From contig CAIOHR010000242.1 of NCBI GenBank assembly GCA_903858115.1, positions 124,001-188,000 of the forward strand: a stretch of 64,000 nucleotides of DNA, written 5' to 3'. The translations under genes and the position numbers were made by a program. This DNA comes from an uncultured Pirellula sp. Lineage in GTDB: Bacteria; Planctomycetota; Planctomycetia; Pirellulales; Pirellulaceae. Below are positions 53,872 to 62,981 of this stretch, piece after piece (the stretch's first letter is position 1; each line of letters begins with the position of its first letter). The notes beneath the pieces are model-generated. The model was not told the origin of the DNA. It searched no databases and worked only from the letters and a program-made list of their open reading frames with translations.

Positions 53872-55152
53872 ATGAGATCATCCATCAAACTGGATCGACG
53901 TAAATGGCTTACTGGTACTGCTGCCGCATCCATTGGTGTCCGTGTCGCTGATTTTGGCTACGGCGATTCCACTGAAAGGCCAGCGCCAAAGTCAGTCGCT
54001 GCGGTAGTCACCACTTACTTCAAAGGCTCGCATGCCGATGTCCTCGTTGGGAAGATACTAGAAGGATGGAAGCAGGATGGCGGTCGGGGGCCAGTATTGA
54101 AACTGGCATCGATCTACATCGAACAGATCGGTGACCGTGACATCGGCCGCGAAACCGCGAGAAAACATGGAGTTCCCGTTTTCGACACGATCGAGGGAGC
54201 ACTAACCGTCGGAGGTGATCGTATCCCAGTGGATGGAGTGATCAGTATCGGAGAGCATGGCAATTACCCGAGTAGCGAGCTTGGTCAAATTTTGTATCCA
54301 CGACGACGTTTCTTTGAGTCGATCACGGACACATTCGAGAAGTATGGACGAGTCGTTCCGGTGTTCAATGACAAGCATCTAGGGCCGCGATGGATAGACG
54401 CAAAGTGGATGTACGATCGGGCGATAGAAAGGAAGGTGCCGTTCATGGCTGGTTCGTCGCTTGTAATGACGTACCGCGATCCCGATCTCGTATTGCCGAT
54501 GCATTGCGAGATCGAAGCGGCGGTGGGCATCGGCTATTCTCACTTGGACATCTACGGTTTCCATGCGCTCGATAGCTACCAGTGTCTTGTTGAGCGGCGT
54601 CATGGCGCTGAGACGGGAGTGAAGTGGGTTCAATGTTTGCAAGGAGAATCGGTCTGGAAATTGTTGGACGATGGCACGATTTCCAAAGAAGCTTTCGACG
54701 CTGCGCTCGCTCTCGTTTGCGATAAACCGGATCGAGTTCGCGCCGCCAAAGACTCTACCTTGTTCTTGTTTCAATACTTCGATGGACTTCTCGGTGCTGT
54801 GTTCATGTTGCCTGGGAATGCAACAGGTATTTCTGTAGCGATCCAACGCAAGGGGGAGAAGCGACCGCAGGCGACACGGTTCGAAGAGCGAACGGAACCC
54901 GTCTATCCCCACTTCGCTTATTTGCTCAAGGGAATCGAGAGGATGTTGCATACTGGGCGGACAAGTTACCCGGTCGAACGAACGTTGCTCAGCGGCGGTA
55001 TCTTGGACCGAGCCTTAACGTCACTCTCGCAAAAGCAGATAAAGTTGGTGACTCCCGAGCTTGAGATTCGATACCAGCCTATCGATTATCCACATGCACC
55101 GAACCCCAATCTCGAGTCGGAAGTTTTCGCGGGGCACGACTCTTTGCGTTGA
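53872..55152 (+). CDS. Tat-exported protein of unknown function
   Basis: 426 residues from ATG 53872, preceded by GGAG; the open frame upstream to 53662 is not signal-like. Twin-arginine leader DRRKWLTGTAAASIGVRVA. The body starts with KSVAAVVTTYFKGSHADVLVGKILEGW, LKLASIYIEQIGDRDIGRETARKHGVPVFDT, DGVISIGEHGNYP, RRRFFESITDTFEKYGRVVPVFNDKHLG, and FMAGSSLVMTYRDPDL: Rossmann-like beta/alpha text reminiscent of Gfo/Idh-type planctomycete proteins but without a GxGxxG dinucleotide motif. I recognise it only as a planctomycete hypothetical family. Located 290 bp after the respiratory operon. Confidence 0.8.
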   Translation: MRSSIKLDRRKWLTGTAAASIGVRVADFGYGDSTERPAPKSVAAVVTTYFKGSHADVLVGKILEGWKQDGGRGPVLKLASIYIEQIGDRDIGRETARKHGVPVFDTIEGALTVGGDRIPVDGVISIGEHGNYPSSELGQILYPRRRFFESITDTFEKYGRVVPVFNDKHLGPRWIDAKWMYDRAIERKVPFMAGSSLVMTYRDPDLVLPMHCEIEAAVGIGYSHLDIYGFHALDSYQCLVERRHGAETGVKWVQCLQGESVWKLLDDGTISKEAFDAALALVCDKPDRVRAAKDSTLFLFQYFDGLLGAVFMLPGNATGISVAIQRKGEKRPQATRFEERTEPVYPHFAYLLKGIERMLHTGRTSYPVERTLLSGGILDRALTSLSQKQIKLVTPELEIRYQPIDYPHAPNPNLESEVFAGHDSLR

Positions 55153-55201
55153 AAATCTTTGCGTTGAAGAGTGCCCGTTGATCGGATTGCGATTCGCTCG
55201 G

Positions 55202-56611
55202 CTAGACTTCCTCAACGATGCCAGTGCTATCGGCGAAGGAATTCGTTTCGACGCCTAACCGTTGGAGCATCGTGACAAACAAATTCGTAAGCGGCACGTC
55301 TTCGCTAGTTGCCTTGTCTTGCCATGGCTCGCGATCTCCAAGCCACGGTCCACCTTGAAACCTCGCTCCAACGTGATTGATGTACTGGCCGTGTTGAAAG
55401 CCCATGTTCTTGCCACCCGCAAGAATCAGTGGATAGTTTCGAGATAGATGAAACGCGCTCGAGGCAGAACCGTAAAACACCAAGGTATTGTCCAACATCG
55501 AACCCGTTCCAGCGGGTTCGGCGGTGCCGCGCAGTTTCTCCACGAATCGTCCGAACTCTTCGTTGAGGAATCGGCAGTAGATGCCAAAGTTCTTCCAACC
55601 GTCAGGGTTCTTGGTCTCATGTGAAAGCTGATGTGCCAAATTGAAGCCAACGGCGCGCGAGAGATGATCGCTTCGCCCGATGCCGTTTTCGCGACCAATT
55701 TGGTAGGTCGCCACACGAGTCGAGTCCGTTCGAAACGCCAAGTAGAGCATTTCAAACATAATCTGCAGATACTCTCGAGGTTCGTCTGTTGTCAACTCTA
55801 GATTGAGGTGGTCGCCATCGATTTTAGGAAGCGGCGCGTCCAGCCATTTCTTTGATTTTTCCACCTTGATCTCGGCTTGTCGAACCGATTCCATGTACTC
55901 GTCCAAACTCTTTCGATCTTCTGTTGATAGAAGTTGCTTCAGAGATCGTGCGTCGGCCATCATGTCGTCGAGCGCACTGCGACTCATGGCCAATCGCTTG
56001 GCAGATTGAGTATCGCTTTTTAGGAACAACATATCGAAGATTTGCTTCGGCCGATGTTCCGCTGGGATAGGGCGTCCATTCTTATCAAACGAGATGGTAT
56101 GCGTTCCGTGCGCCGTACCCGTTCCACCATCTGTCGACATGACTAACGATGCGAACCGCGTTTGGTCCCCGACATGACTTGCGTACAACTGATCCAACGA
56201 GATCGAGTTGGTATAGGGGCCATCACCGGCACCCGTCGCAGCAGCCGTCAAGAATTGGTCCGCATTGTTGTGGCCGTGGACATTCCGCGAAGCAACATGG
56301 GAAAAGCCTGATAGAACCGTCAGTTGATTCCGCAGCGATTCCAACGTCTCCATACATTTAGAGAAGGTAAACTCCTTGCCATTGCCGTGCGGAAACCATG
56401 ACCAATCCTGGTAGGCAGGATCGTTGGCCAAAGGCATCGGAACTCCGTCTGGAAAGTACAGACAACACATTCTCCGAGGATTCGTAATCATGCCGCTCGG
56501 CCTAGCCATAGAAAATGACGAAGCCAACGATCCAAACATCGGTACTGCCAATGCGATACCAGAACCCCGCAAAAATCTGCGGCGATCGATCCGATGAAAA
56601 TCAATGGTCAT
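55202..56611 (-). CDS. DUF1552 Tat-exported protein
   Basis: 469 residues. Twin-arginine leader DRRRFLRGSGIALAVPMFGSL. DUF1552 signatures: RMCCLYFPDGVPMPLAND, WSWFPHGNGKEFTFSKCMETL, LTVLSGFSHVASRNVHGHNNADQFLT, SLDQLYASHVGDQTRF, a long helical region with SLDEYMESVRQAEIKVEKSKKW, and LDNTLVFYGSASSAFHLSRNYPLILAGGKNMGFQHGQY. The N-terminal part resembles the alkaline-phosphatase/DUF1501 superfamily. It is 41 bp after the DUF1592-type gene, the normal planctomycete pair; role unknown. Confidence 0.95.
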   Translation of the reverse strand: MTIDFHRIDRRRFLRGSGIALAVPMFGSLASSFSMARPSGMITNPRRMCCLYFPDGVPMPLANDPAYQDWSWFPHGNGKEFTFSKCMETLESLRNQLTVLSGFSHVASRNVHGHNNADQFLTAAATGAGDGPYTNSISLDQLYASHVGDQTRFASLVMSTDGGTGTAHGTHTISFDKNGRPIPAEHRPKQIFDMLFLKSDTQSAKRLAMSRSALDDMMADARSLKQLLSTEDRKSLDEYMESVRQAEIKVEKSKKWLDAPLPKIDGDHLNLELTTDEPREYLQIMFEMLYLAFRTDSTRVATYQIGRENGIGRSDHLSRAVGFNLAHQLSHETKNPDGWKNFGIYCRFLNEEFGRFVEKLRGTAEPAGTGSMLDNTLVFYGSASSAFHLSRNYPLILAGGKNMGFQHGQYINHVGARFQGGPWLGDREPWQDKATSEDVPLTNLFVTMLQRLGVETNSFADSTGIVEEV

Positions 56612-56652
56612 GTTTGGGTCCTATTGTTAGGAAGTCGTTTCTGTATCTTGAA

Positions 56653-59442
56653 TCACTTCGACCGAAACAGATCGCTGATAGCGACCATGGTCAGCAATGT
56701 ACTCAGTCCATCCCCTCGCTTGCGAACTTCAGCGGTGATGGTATCCAAGTCTGCACGATCGGTAAATTGGAGCGGTCGGCCTAAAGCATAGTTGGTCACC
56801 TTATGAACCATCGCACTTACGAATTGATCTTGTCGATTTTCTAGCAAGAACAGCTTGAGTCCACTCATTCCTTCGAGTTTCTGTTTATTGAACAAGTCGC
56901 TGCTTGCGTCGACCGGTTTCCCATTGACCGAGTCTCTCCAACGTCCGATGGCGTCATAGTTCTCAAACGCAATTCCCCACGGGTCAATCTTCGCGTGACA
57001 CGACATGCAAGCTGGATGATTGCGATGGTCCTCGATACGTTCCTTGAGAGTCATTTTGGCAATCTCAGGATTGGCTAGATCGATTTGAGGAACGGCAGGT
57101 GGAGGAGGTGGAGGTGGGTCGTTGAGCAAACTGACCAAGAGCCACTTTCCTCTTTTCAGCGGATGGGAATCTGGGAAATCTGAATTCATCGAGAGCAAGC
57201 CCGCTTGGGTCAGGAGTCCACCCCGTTTGAAGTCGCCGTCTAGTTGCACTCGTCGGAAATGATTGCCGTGCAAGTTGGGTATACCATAGTGCTTCGCCAG
57301 TCGTTCGTTGACCATGGAGTAGTTTGCGTGAATAAAGTTGAGCACACTCTCGTTGCTCTTGATTGCTTCTTCAAAAAAGGCCACCGGCTCTCGTTGCATG
57401 GCTTCCTTTAGCAACGGATCAAAACCGGGCACATGTTGTTTGAAGTTAAGAAACTCGAGCAGTTCCATATTCAACCATTGATGCACAAAGTGTTGCGAGA
57501 AGCGTTGCGAACGAGGATCTGCTAACATGCGTTGCACTTGACCGAACAGAACTTCATCCTCAAGAAGCCGTTGACTGGCGGCTAGTTCTAGGAGTTCTTC
57601 GTCCGGAACACTGCACCAAAGAAACATCGACAATCGGGTCGCCAATTCGTGTGCGGATCGCTTTGGTCTCCCAGCCAGTTCTTTTGGCTTCGAATTAGTA
57701 TCCTGCGATTCGGTAACTTCGTGCACGATGTAGAGAAAGTTGGGAGAGGAAAGGACCGAAGCAAGCACCTCGGATATAGCTTCTTCAAAGCTCTCACTGC
57801 TCGAACGTATCTGCTCAAAGAGTTTTATTTTTTGATCGCATTCGCTCTGGGTTACGGGGCGACGCCAAGCTTTCGCCATGAATCGGCAAAGGATCTCTCG
57901 AGCATACTGCAACTCATCGTTTTGGTTCTTGCTTTCCACAAAGATGCGTCGATGCGAAGGTGGGGGCCAAACATCGTAGACGGGTGCTTCGACTTCCACA
58001 TAGTCGATCAATATTTCGTCCGGGGATGCAGAGCTATTCACGAAGCGAATGTACTCCGAGGGACTAGGCAATGCTCCCATCGGTGAAGTTTTGCGAACGT
58101 TGTTACGCGGATAGATCTCACCCAACGGGACATCCCATTGATAATACTGCGGAGTTCCCGGAGGTGCTGTAATCGGTGTGTCTTCTTGGCTAACGCGTTG
58201 CATAGCTCGGCCTTCGTTGCTAGCCTGCCAACCGAAGTGAAGCTGCAAACTGGGCAGACGTCCGCTGGCTTCCTTCGTCCTTGAGGCTCGAGCTCGGACT
58301 CGCAAAGTTCCTTCGTCAGGCAGTTGATTTCCAAGCTCGATGTTGAGCCATTGGCCAGCAGGCAGAATCGCTACGTGATCGATCGATGTTGGCAATGGTA
58401 ATGGCGCATCAGACGGCGCGTTGGCATACTTCGCCCCGCCGTACTCCCAAGCGACGACGGCCGTTCGGTCGTTTGTAAGGTCTCGGAAATATCCTTTCGC
58501 GTGCACTTTTCGAAATTCTTCTTCCAAGCGTTTGACTTCTGCAACCAGTTTTTCACTGTCTTCTTTATGCGTCTTCCTAGCCTTCGAGAGTTCCCTCTCT
58601 TGTTTGGGCCATTCCAGTCGCGACGCTTCTTTCATCGAGACGCCCCAGTAAAGCGTTCTTGGCTGTGGTCCGACAACGATGGCACGTGACAGTGCTGTGC
58701 GGGCTAACCGATGGTAGGTTTCGAATTGCGACACCGACATGTGCAATTGCGAAGAGCTATTCTGAAAGCCGTCTTCCGATTGGGCTTCGGGAGGAAGGTC
58801 TTTGGCGAAGTCCCAAGGCAGCCCTAATAAATCTTGCATTGCATAGTTGTATTCATAGCGAGTCAAGCGACGGAATGCTGAATTGGATGCCGATTGGCGT
58901 CTAGCAATGGAAGCGGATTGAAGCTCGTTGGATAGCCAATCTACAATCTTTTTTCGTTCATCATCTGTCAAATCCTCGCTGTCGGGTGGCGGCATCTCCC
59001 CTTTGCTGATGACAGCGAAAACTTCGTTCCACCAGTCGACATCCTTGCCTGTATGCAAGTTAGGGTCGAGTGTATCGATGCGAATATTTCCCTCTTGCTC
59101 ACTGGCTCCATGGCAATCCGTGCAGGCTTTCTTCAAGATGGGTCCGATGACTTCTTGAAAATCGGCAAGCCGTGGTTCAGGTTTTTGGGGCGTTGTTTCG
59201 GCAACGGGGACGGCATCGTTTTTCAGATTAAAGCGGGACCGATTCCATCCGGACTTCTTGAGTTCTTCGAGCTTCTTTCCCGTGCTGCCTAAATCATTAC
59301 CATCGAATGCACCGACGTTGGCAACGCCCAATAGCCAAACCAGAATCATCGCAGCAGTACTTATCGCGAATGCACTGCGAAAACATAATCGCCAAGTATC
59401 ACGGGAACCGTCATTTTGATTGACGCAAGGTCGATGGCTCAT
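56653..59442 (-). CDS. DUF1587/1592/1588/1585 haem-type exported protein
   Basis: 929 residues with an N-terminal hydrophobic leader (about 19-45, FAISTAAMILVWLLGVANVG). Domains in order: cytochrome c-like haem site CTDCHGASEQEG (about 111-115), DUF1587 (RRLTRYEYNYAMQDLLGL), an insert with a beta-rich CBM-like part, DUF1595/DUF1592 (FLYIVHEV, LATRLSMFLWCSVPDEELLELA, SQRFSQHFVHQWLNME), DUF1588 (GLLTQAGLLSMNSD, LNDPPPPPPPAVP) and DUF1585 (HRNHPACMSCHAKIDPWGIAFENYDAIGRWRD, FTDRADLDTI). The second CxxCH, CMSCH, is also typical. It forms a unit with the DUF1552 gene 41 bp downstream. Characteristic planctomycete exported module; biochemistry unproven. Confidence 0.95.
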   Translation of the reverse strand: MSHRPCVNQNDGSRDTWRLCFRSAFAISTAAMILVWLLGVANVGAFDGNDLGSTGKKLEELKKSGWNRSRFNLKNDAVPVAETTPQKPEPRLADFQEVIGPILKKACTDCHGASEQEGNIRIDTLDPNLHTGKDVDWWNEVFAVISKGEMPPPDSEDLTDDERKKIVDWLSNELQSASIARRQSASNSAFRRLTRYEYNYAMQDLLGLPWDFAKDLPPEAQSEDGFQNSSSQLHMSVSQFETYHRLARTALSRAIVVGPQPRTLYWGVSMKEASRLEWPKQERELSKARKTHKEDSEKLVAEVKRLEEEFRKVHAKGYFRDLTNDRTAVVAWEYGGAKYANAPSDAPLPLPTSIDHVAILPAGQWLNIELGNQLPDEGTLRVRARASRTKEASGRLPSLQLHFGWQASNEGRAMQRVSQEDTPITAPPGTPQYYQWDVPLGEIYPRNNVRKTSPMGALPSPSEYIRFVNSSASPDEILIDYVEVEAPVYDVWPPPSHRRIFVESKNQNDELQYAREILCRFMAKAWRRPVTQSECDQKIKLFEQIRSSSESFEEAISEVLASVLSSPNFLYIVHEVTESQDTNSKPKELAGRPKRSAHELATRLSMFLWCSVPDEELLELAASQRLLEDEVLFGQVQRMLADPRSQRFSQHFVHQWLNMELLEFLNFKQHVPGFDPLLKEAMQREPVAFFEEAIKSNESVLNFIHANYSMVNERLAKHYGIPNLHGNHFRRVQLDGDFKRGGLLTQAGLLSMNSDFPDSHPLKRGKWLLVSLLNDPPPPPPPAVPQIDLANPEIAKMTLKERIEDHRNHPACMSCHAKIDPWGIAFENYDAIGRWRDSVNGKPVDASSDLFNKQKLEGMSGLKLFLLENRQDQFVSAMVHKVTNYALGRPLQFTDRADLDTITAEVRKRGDGLSTLLTMVAISDLFRSK

Positions 59443-60030
59443 GTCTTGAAACTGGCCTAGGAGTGAGGTGGGAGCGGTTGGATTGCACTGACATGGAGGG
59501 ATTCGAATTACTACGGAATCGACAGTTTCATTATATCAGAGCTTTTCGGTCCCAAGTCAATATTTTCATGGTCAAAAAGACGCGGAGGGTATACGCGTGA
59601 TGCACGATGGGCCATCAACGTACCATTACAGGCAACATCATCCTGGCGTCCGGCTAGGGTTGTGACGGCTCTCCAGGCGAGGGCTAAAAGCGGAGAGCCA
59701 ATAGTCCAGTGTCGTTTCTCGTCACTAGCCGCTCATGTCTCGCTGCTGTTTTCTTCCGTGTTTCATCTGTGTCCATCAGTGGCCAAAGTTTGGATTCTTG
59801 AAGCCGAGCCACGGATTCACACGGATCTTCACGGATACGTACCAAGAGTTTGTGTTGGCCCTCCAGGCCTTTGGTGAGATAGCATCGAGTTCCGGTGGTT
59901 TGCAACGGTTCGCTCCACCGGTTGGGGGGCTAGGTTGTCGCGCCGCAACACATTGACATGCCAGGTCTGAATTCATGTTCGTCCTCGACGATGAGATGCT
60001 TTATCTATCGAGAAGGCTGCATCATCGCTT
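59443..60030. other. Intergenic with dispersed-repeat-like sequence
   Basis: About 590 bp between the DUF1592-type gene start and the RIO kinase end. No gene. The central 59730-59960 part is a repeat-like block listed separately. The AT-rich TTCATTATATCAGAGC near 59528-59543 may be promoter sequence for the minus-strand DUF1592 gene. Confidence 0.45.
59735..59850. repeat. Dispersed repeat with inverted halves
   Basis: The left half has TTCTTCCGTGTTTCATCTGTG and CCATCAGTGGCCAAAG; the right half has GAGCCACGGATTCACACGGA and TCTTCACGGATACG. Left CCGTG...CATCTGTG mirrors right CACGGATTCACACGG, so the block can fold on itself. I recall this CATCTGTGTCCATCTGTGGC...CACGGATTCACACGGATCTTCACGG text as a recurrent intergenic family in planctomycete and some other genomes. 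One copy here. Confidence 0.5.
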
Positions 60031-60915
60031 CTACTTATCGTTCAATCGCTCGCGGCGTTCCATTTCTTCGTCATAAGCAACATTGATGAGGTGCAATACG
60101 CTGTCGACATCCGCTGCTTTAGTCGAGAATGTGAACTTGCCAGTCAATGGGAAGTCGGGTCGAAGTTCCCCCTTCTCGTGCAATTCCCAAATCTCTTCTG
60201 CAAAGTGAGTTTCGGCTAACTGCGGAGCGAACTGTGCGTAGTATTGGGTAACGTTTGCGACATCGCGTAGGAGCATGCTCTTGGCACTATTGTTTGCGGC
60301 CGCATTGACGACCTGAGGCAAGTCGATGATTACCGGACCATTTTCGTCTTGCAATATATTGAACTCGGATAGATCTCCGTGGATCAATCCCACACACATC
60401 ATGCGCAGTACATAGTTCATCATCGTGGCGTGGTCTTTGATCGCCTGCTCGGCGGACATGGTGATATCGTTCAGCCGAGGAGCCACATCGCCGTCGGCCC
60501 CGGTGATCAGTTCCATCAACAGCACTCCACCGAACAAACCGTAGGCTTTCGGGACGCGCACTCCGGCCTCGGCGAGGCGATACAACGCATCGGCTTCCGC
60601 GCTTTGCCAAACAACTTCCTGTTGATCCCGACCGAACTTCGATCGCTTTTCCATGGCTCTCTGTCGGCGGCTGTTGCGAATCTTTCGACCTTCGTGGTAC
60701 TGCACCGCTTTCTTGAAGCTGCGATCAGCCACATCTTTATAGACTTTGGCACATAGAATTTCCTGACCACAACGTACGAGAAACACCTGGGCTTCTTTGC
60801 CACTCATCAGCGAGCGTATAACTTCATCAACCAGACCGTCCTCGATCAGCGGCTGAATACTCTTAGGTGCTTTCAAACTTTTTCTACTTTTAGAACACGG
60901 ATCTTTGCAATACAA
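60031..60915 (-). CDS. RIO1-type atypical serine protein kinase
   Basis: 294 residues, apparently starting at TTG 60915; no in-frame ATG occurs before the nucleotide-binding loop. RIO-family marks: SGKEAQVFLV (38-47) in place of a classical glycine loop, ATP-anchoring K57 in CAKVYK, GVRVPKAYGLFGGVLLMELI hinge, catalytic loop LIHGDLSEFN (D181, N186) and metal-binding D198 in VIIDLPQ. These fit the RIO1 subgroup (STGKEA, HGDLSEYN, IDVSQ), which in eukaryotes and archaea acts in small-subunit ribosome maturation as an ATPase-kinase. Bacterial members are scattered. Stand-alone gene on the minus strand. Confidence 0.92.
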   Translation of the reverse strand: MYCKDPCSKSRKSLKAPKSIQPLIEDGLVDEVIRSLMSGKEAQVFLVRCGQEILCAKVYKDVADRSFKKAVQYHEGRKIRNSRRQRAMEKRSKFGRDQQEVVWQSAEADALYRLAEAGVRVPKAYGLFGGVLLMELITGADGDVAPRLNDITMSAEQAIKDHATMMNYVLRMMCVGLIHGDLSEFNILQDENGPVIIDLPQVVNAAANNSAKSMLLRDVANVTQYYAQFAPQLAETHFAEEIWELHEKGELRPDFPLTGKFTFSTKAADVDSVLHLINVAYDEEMERRERLNDK

Positions 60916-61085
60916 CGAGATAGGTGCGGTTCGCCCGGTTCTCTAACTTAACGCGCAAGCCCAATTATGGCAAAGAGGTCCCTAGAAAGAAAAACGGTTC
61001 GGCACCGATTTGTTTGATTTTCGTCTCAACCAATTCAGCGAAAGACTCGAAAAATCATCGATTGATTGCAATTTTGTCCGGTTCG

Positions 61086-62981
61086 TCAATCTATCGTTAA
61101 GAATTCGTTCGAATTAAGGATGGCCAAGCAAGCCGCGTGACGCATTCTTTCGTTGGCATAAAAGGACTCGAACAAGGCTACTTCTTCGACTGTCGCATTC
61201 CGAAGGAACGCTGTTAGGAACAGTTGGTCGATCCATGCTGCGGCTGACGTTGCATTGGCCTCTAGACATATATGGTTGACACGTTGGCTAAGCAATGTTG
61301 CACAGCGATTCGAAAGCTCACTATTCAGCATGTGAAGGGATTGAGTAGCGGTGGTGGAGCGATTTCGTTGCGGGCAACTGGCTCCCGCGTCAGGTCGATC
61401 GAAGACATCGAACAATGGATAACGCAAATTGCGTCTCGCAAAGATATAAATGCTACGACGATAGTGGTCGGCCTCCCGTTCGCTGGTAGGCCATTGCCCC
61501 TTGAGCAATGTTGTTGTCAGTTCCTTAGGAAGGGGCGGCAGTACACTCTCGCCACCCGCCTCGCTATTGAGCAATCCAGATACCGACAGCATCGAATCGC
61601 GAATCACCTCGCCATCCAATCGACGGCGTGGAAAGCGACTATACAAATCATTGCCTGGATCTTTCTCCAAACGCATGAACCACTCGCGATCCATCGTTTG
61701 CTGACGACTCGCTTGCCGATACGTTGCGGAGAGGACGATCTCACGATGGAGGGCCTTGAGACTCCAATTCTGTTGACGCAGAAAGCTGGCCAACCAATCC
61801 AACAGTTCGGGATTTCTTGGGCCTCCCGCCGAGACTCCTACATCGCTTGCATTTTCAAACAACCCACGTCCAAAATGTTGCAACCACACACGATTGACTA
61901 TCACGCGCGCGACTAAAGGATTCTCATCCTCGAATAGCCACTTGGAAAACGATTCGCGTGGCCGCTCGACATCGCAACGTGCCGCCGCTTCAGAAATGTT
62001 TCCAATTCGCGGAAATGCTGCTGCGACGGGTGGCCCCGGTGCATGGAGATCACCTCGATAATACAATCGCGGCTCGTGTTGGTTTGCGTTGTCTGCACCA
62101 AACATATTAAAGGGTTTGTCTCGTTGCAACTCCGGTATCGACGACTCGAACACTCCTCGGAGTCGATAGAAATCTGCTTGGCTAATCGGATCATGTTTAT
62201 GGTCATGACACTGAGCGCAATGCATTTGCAATCCTAGTAACGCCGAACCCATCGTCGATGTCAATTCATTCAATCGATCGTGCCGTCGTAAGTCTTGATC
62301 ATTGATATCTGGCATGTCAGCACTAGCCAAGCAAAACATCGTGGCAATGCGATCCTCGTCTGAGCCTGTCGAATCGCCGTGAAGTTGCAATTCAACAAAG
62401 CGATCAAAAGGAAGATCTCGGTTCAATGCGTCAATCACCCAATCTCTATATCGCCAAGCTCCCTCACGGACTCGATCATGCTCAAAGCCATCTGTCTCGG
62501 CGAATCTCGCCAAATCCAACCATGATTGTGATTGTCGCTGTCCAAACTCGGGTGAGTTCAACCACTTTTCGACCCAGTGCTCATAAGCATGTTCATTGTG
62601 TTCGCAATCCGACAAGAATTCACGCAACTCCATGGGCGTGGGTGGTAGTCCAAGCAAATCAAGTTTCAATCGGCGAAGTAAAGTACCGCGATCCGACTCC
62701 GGCGACGGGGTCAATCCCGCTCGTTCCAGTTTTGCAAGGACAAAGGAATCGATGGAGGAGTTCACCCAGGCGTTCGTCTTTGTATTCGGCGGTACAGGTG
62801 TCGAGATCGGCCGAAAGGACCAATGATCGCGATCGGAGTCGGTAATGGGAGACTCTTGAATCGTTGCCGATGGTTTTAATGGTTCCTCCGCATGGAGCGA
62901 TAAGCAAATCGGCGGGCTAAAGACCGTGGCATGCCATACGAACCAACAGGCGGCCATTTGTACCGATCGAGGGATCATCAT
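61086..62981 (-). CDS. DUF1549-DUF1553 protein without PSCyt1 haem domain
   Basis: 631 residues. Signal peptide about 1-32 (AACWFVWHATVFSPPICLSLHAEE). DUF1549 (about 60-290): VNSSIDSFVLAKLERAGLTPSPES, RRLKLDLLGLPPTP, WLDLARFAETDGFEHDR, YRDWVIDALNRDLPFDRF, and CAQCHDHKHDPISQADFY. DUF1553 (about 330-610): NPLVARVIVNRVWLQHFGRGLF, NPELLDWLASFLR, LHREIVLSATYRQAS, PFPRRRLDGEVIRDSMLSVSG-like text, TTATQSLHMLNSE. Unlike the 1047-residue relative at 20099 it has no N-terminal PSCyt1 CxxCH. It overlaps the DUF1501 gene upstream by 4 bp (ATGA), reversing the gene order of the first pair. Confidence 0.94.
   Translation of the reverse strand: MMIPRSVQMAACWFVWHATVFSPPICLSLHAEEPLKPSATIQESPITDSDRDHWSFRPISTPVPPNTKTNAWVNSSIDSFVLAKLERAGLTPSPESDRGTLLRRLKLDLLGLPPTPMELREFLSDCEHNEHAYEHWVEKWLNSPEFGQRQSQSWLDLARFAETDGFEHDRVREGAWRYRDWVIDALNRDLPFDRFVELQLHGDSTGSDEDRIATMFCLASADMPDINDQDLRRHDRLNELTSTMGSALLGLQMHCAQCHDHKHDPISQADFYRLRGVFESSIPELQRDKPFNMFGADNANQHEPRLYYRGDLHAPGPPVAAAFPRIGNISEAAARCDVERPRESFSKWLFEDENPLVARVIVNRVWLQHFGRGLFENASDVGVSAGGPRNPELLDWLASFLRQQNWSLKALHREIVLSATYRQASRQQTMDREWFMRLEKDPGNDLYSRFPRRRLDGEVIRDSMLSVSGLLNSEAGGESVLPPLPKELTTTLLKGQWPTSEREADHYRRSIYIFARRNLRYPLFDVFDRPDAGASCPQRNRSTTATQSLHMLNSELSNRCATLLSQRVNHICLEANATSAAAWIDQLFLTAFLRNATVEEVALFESFYANERMRHAACLAILNSNEFLTID

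Noticed and set aside
57073..57120. GGAGGTGG-rich run as a regulatory repeat
   Set aside because: It encodes the poly-Pro segment of the DUF1588 region, a normal feature of these proteins.
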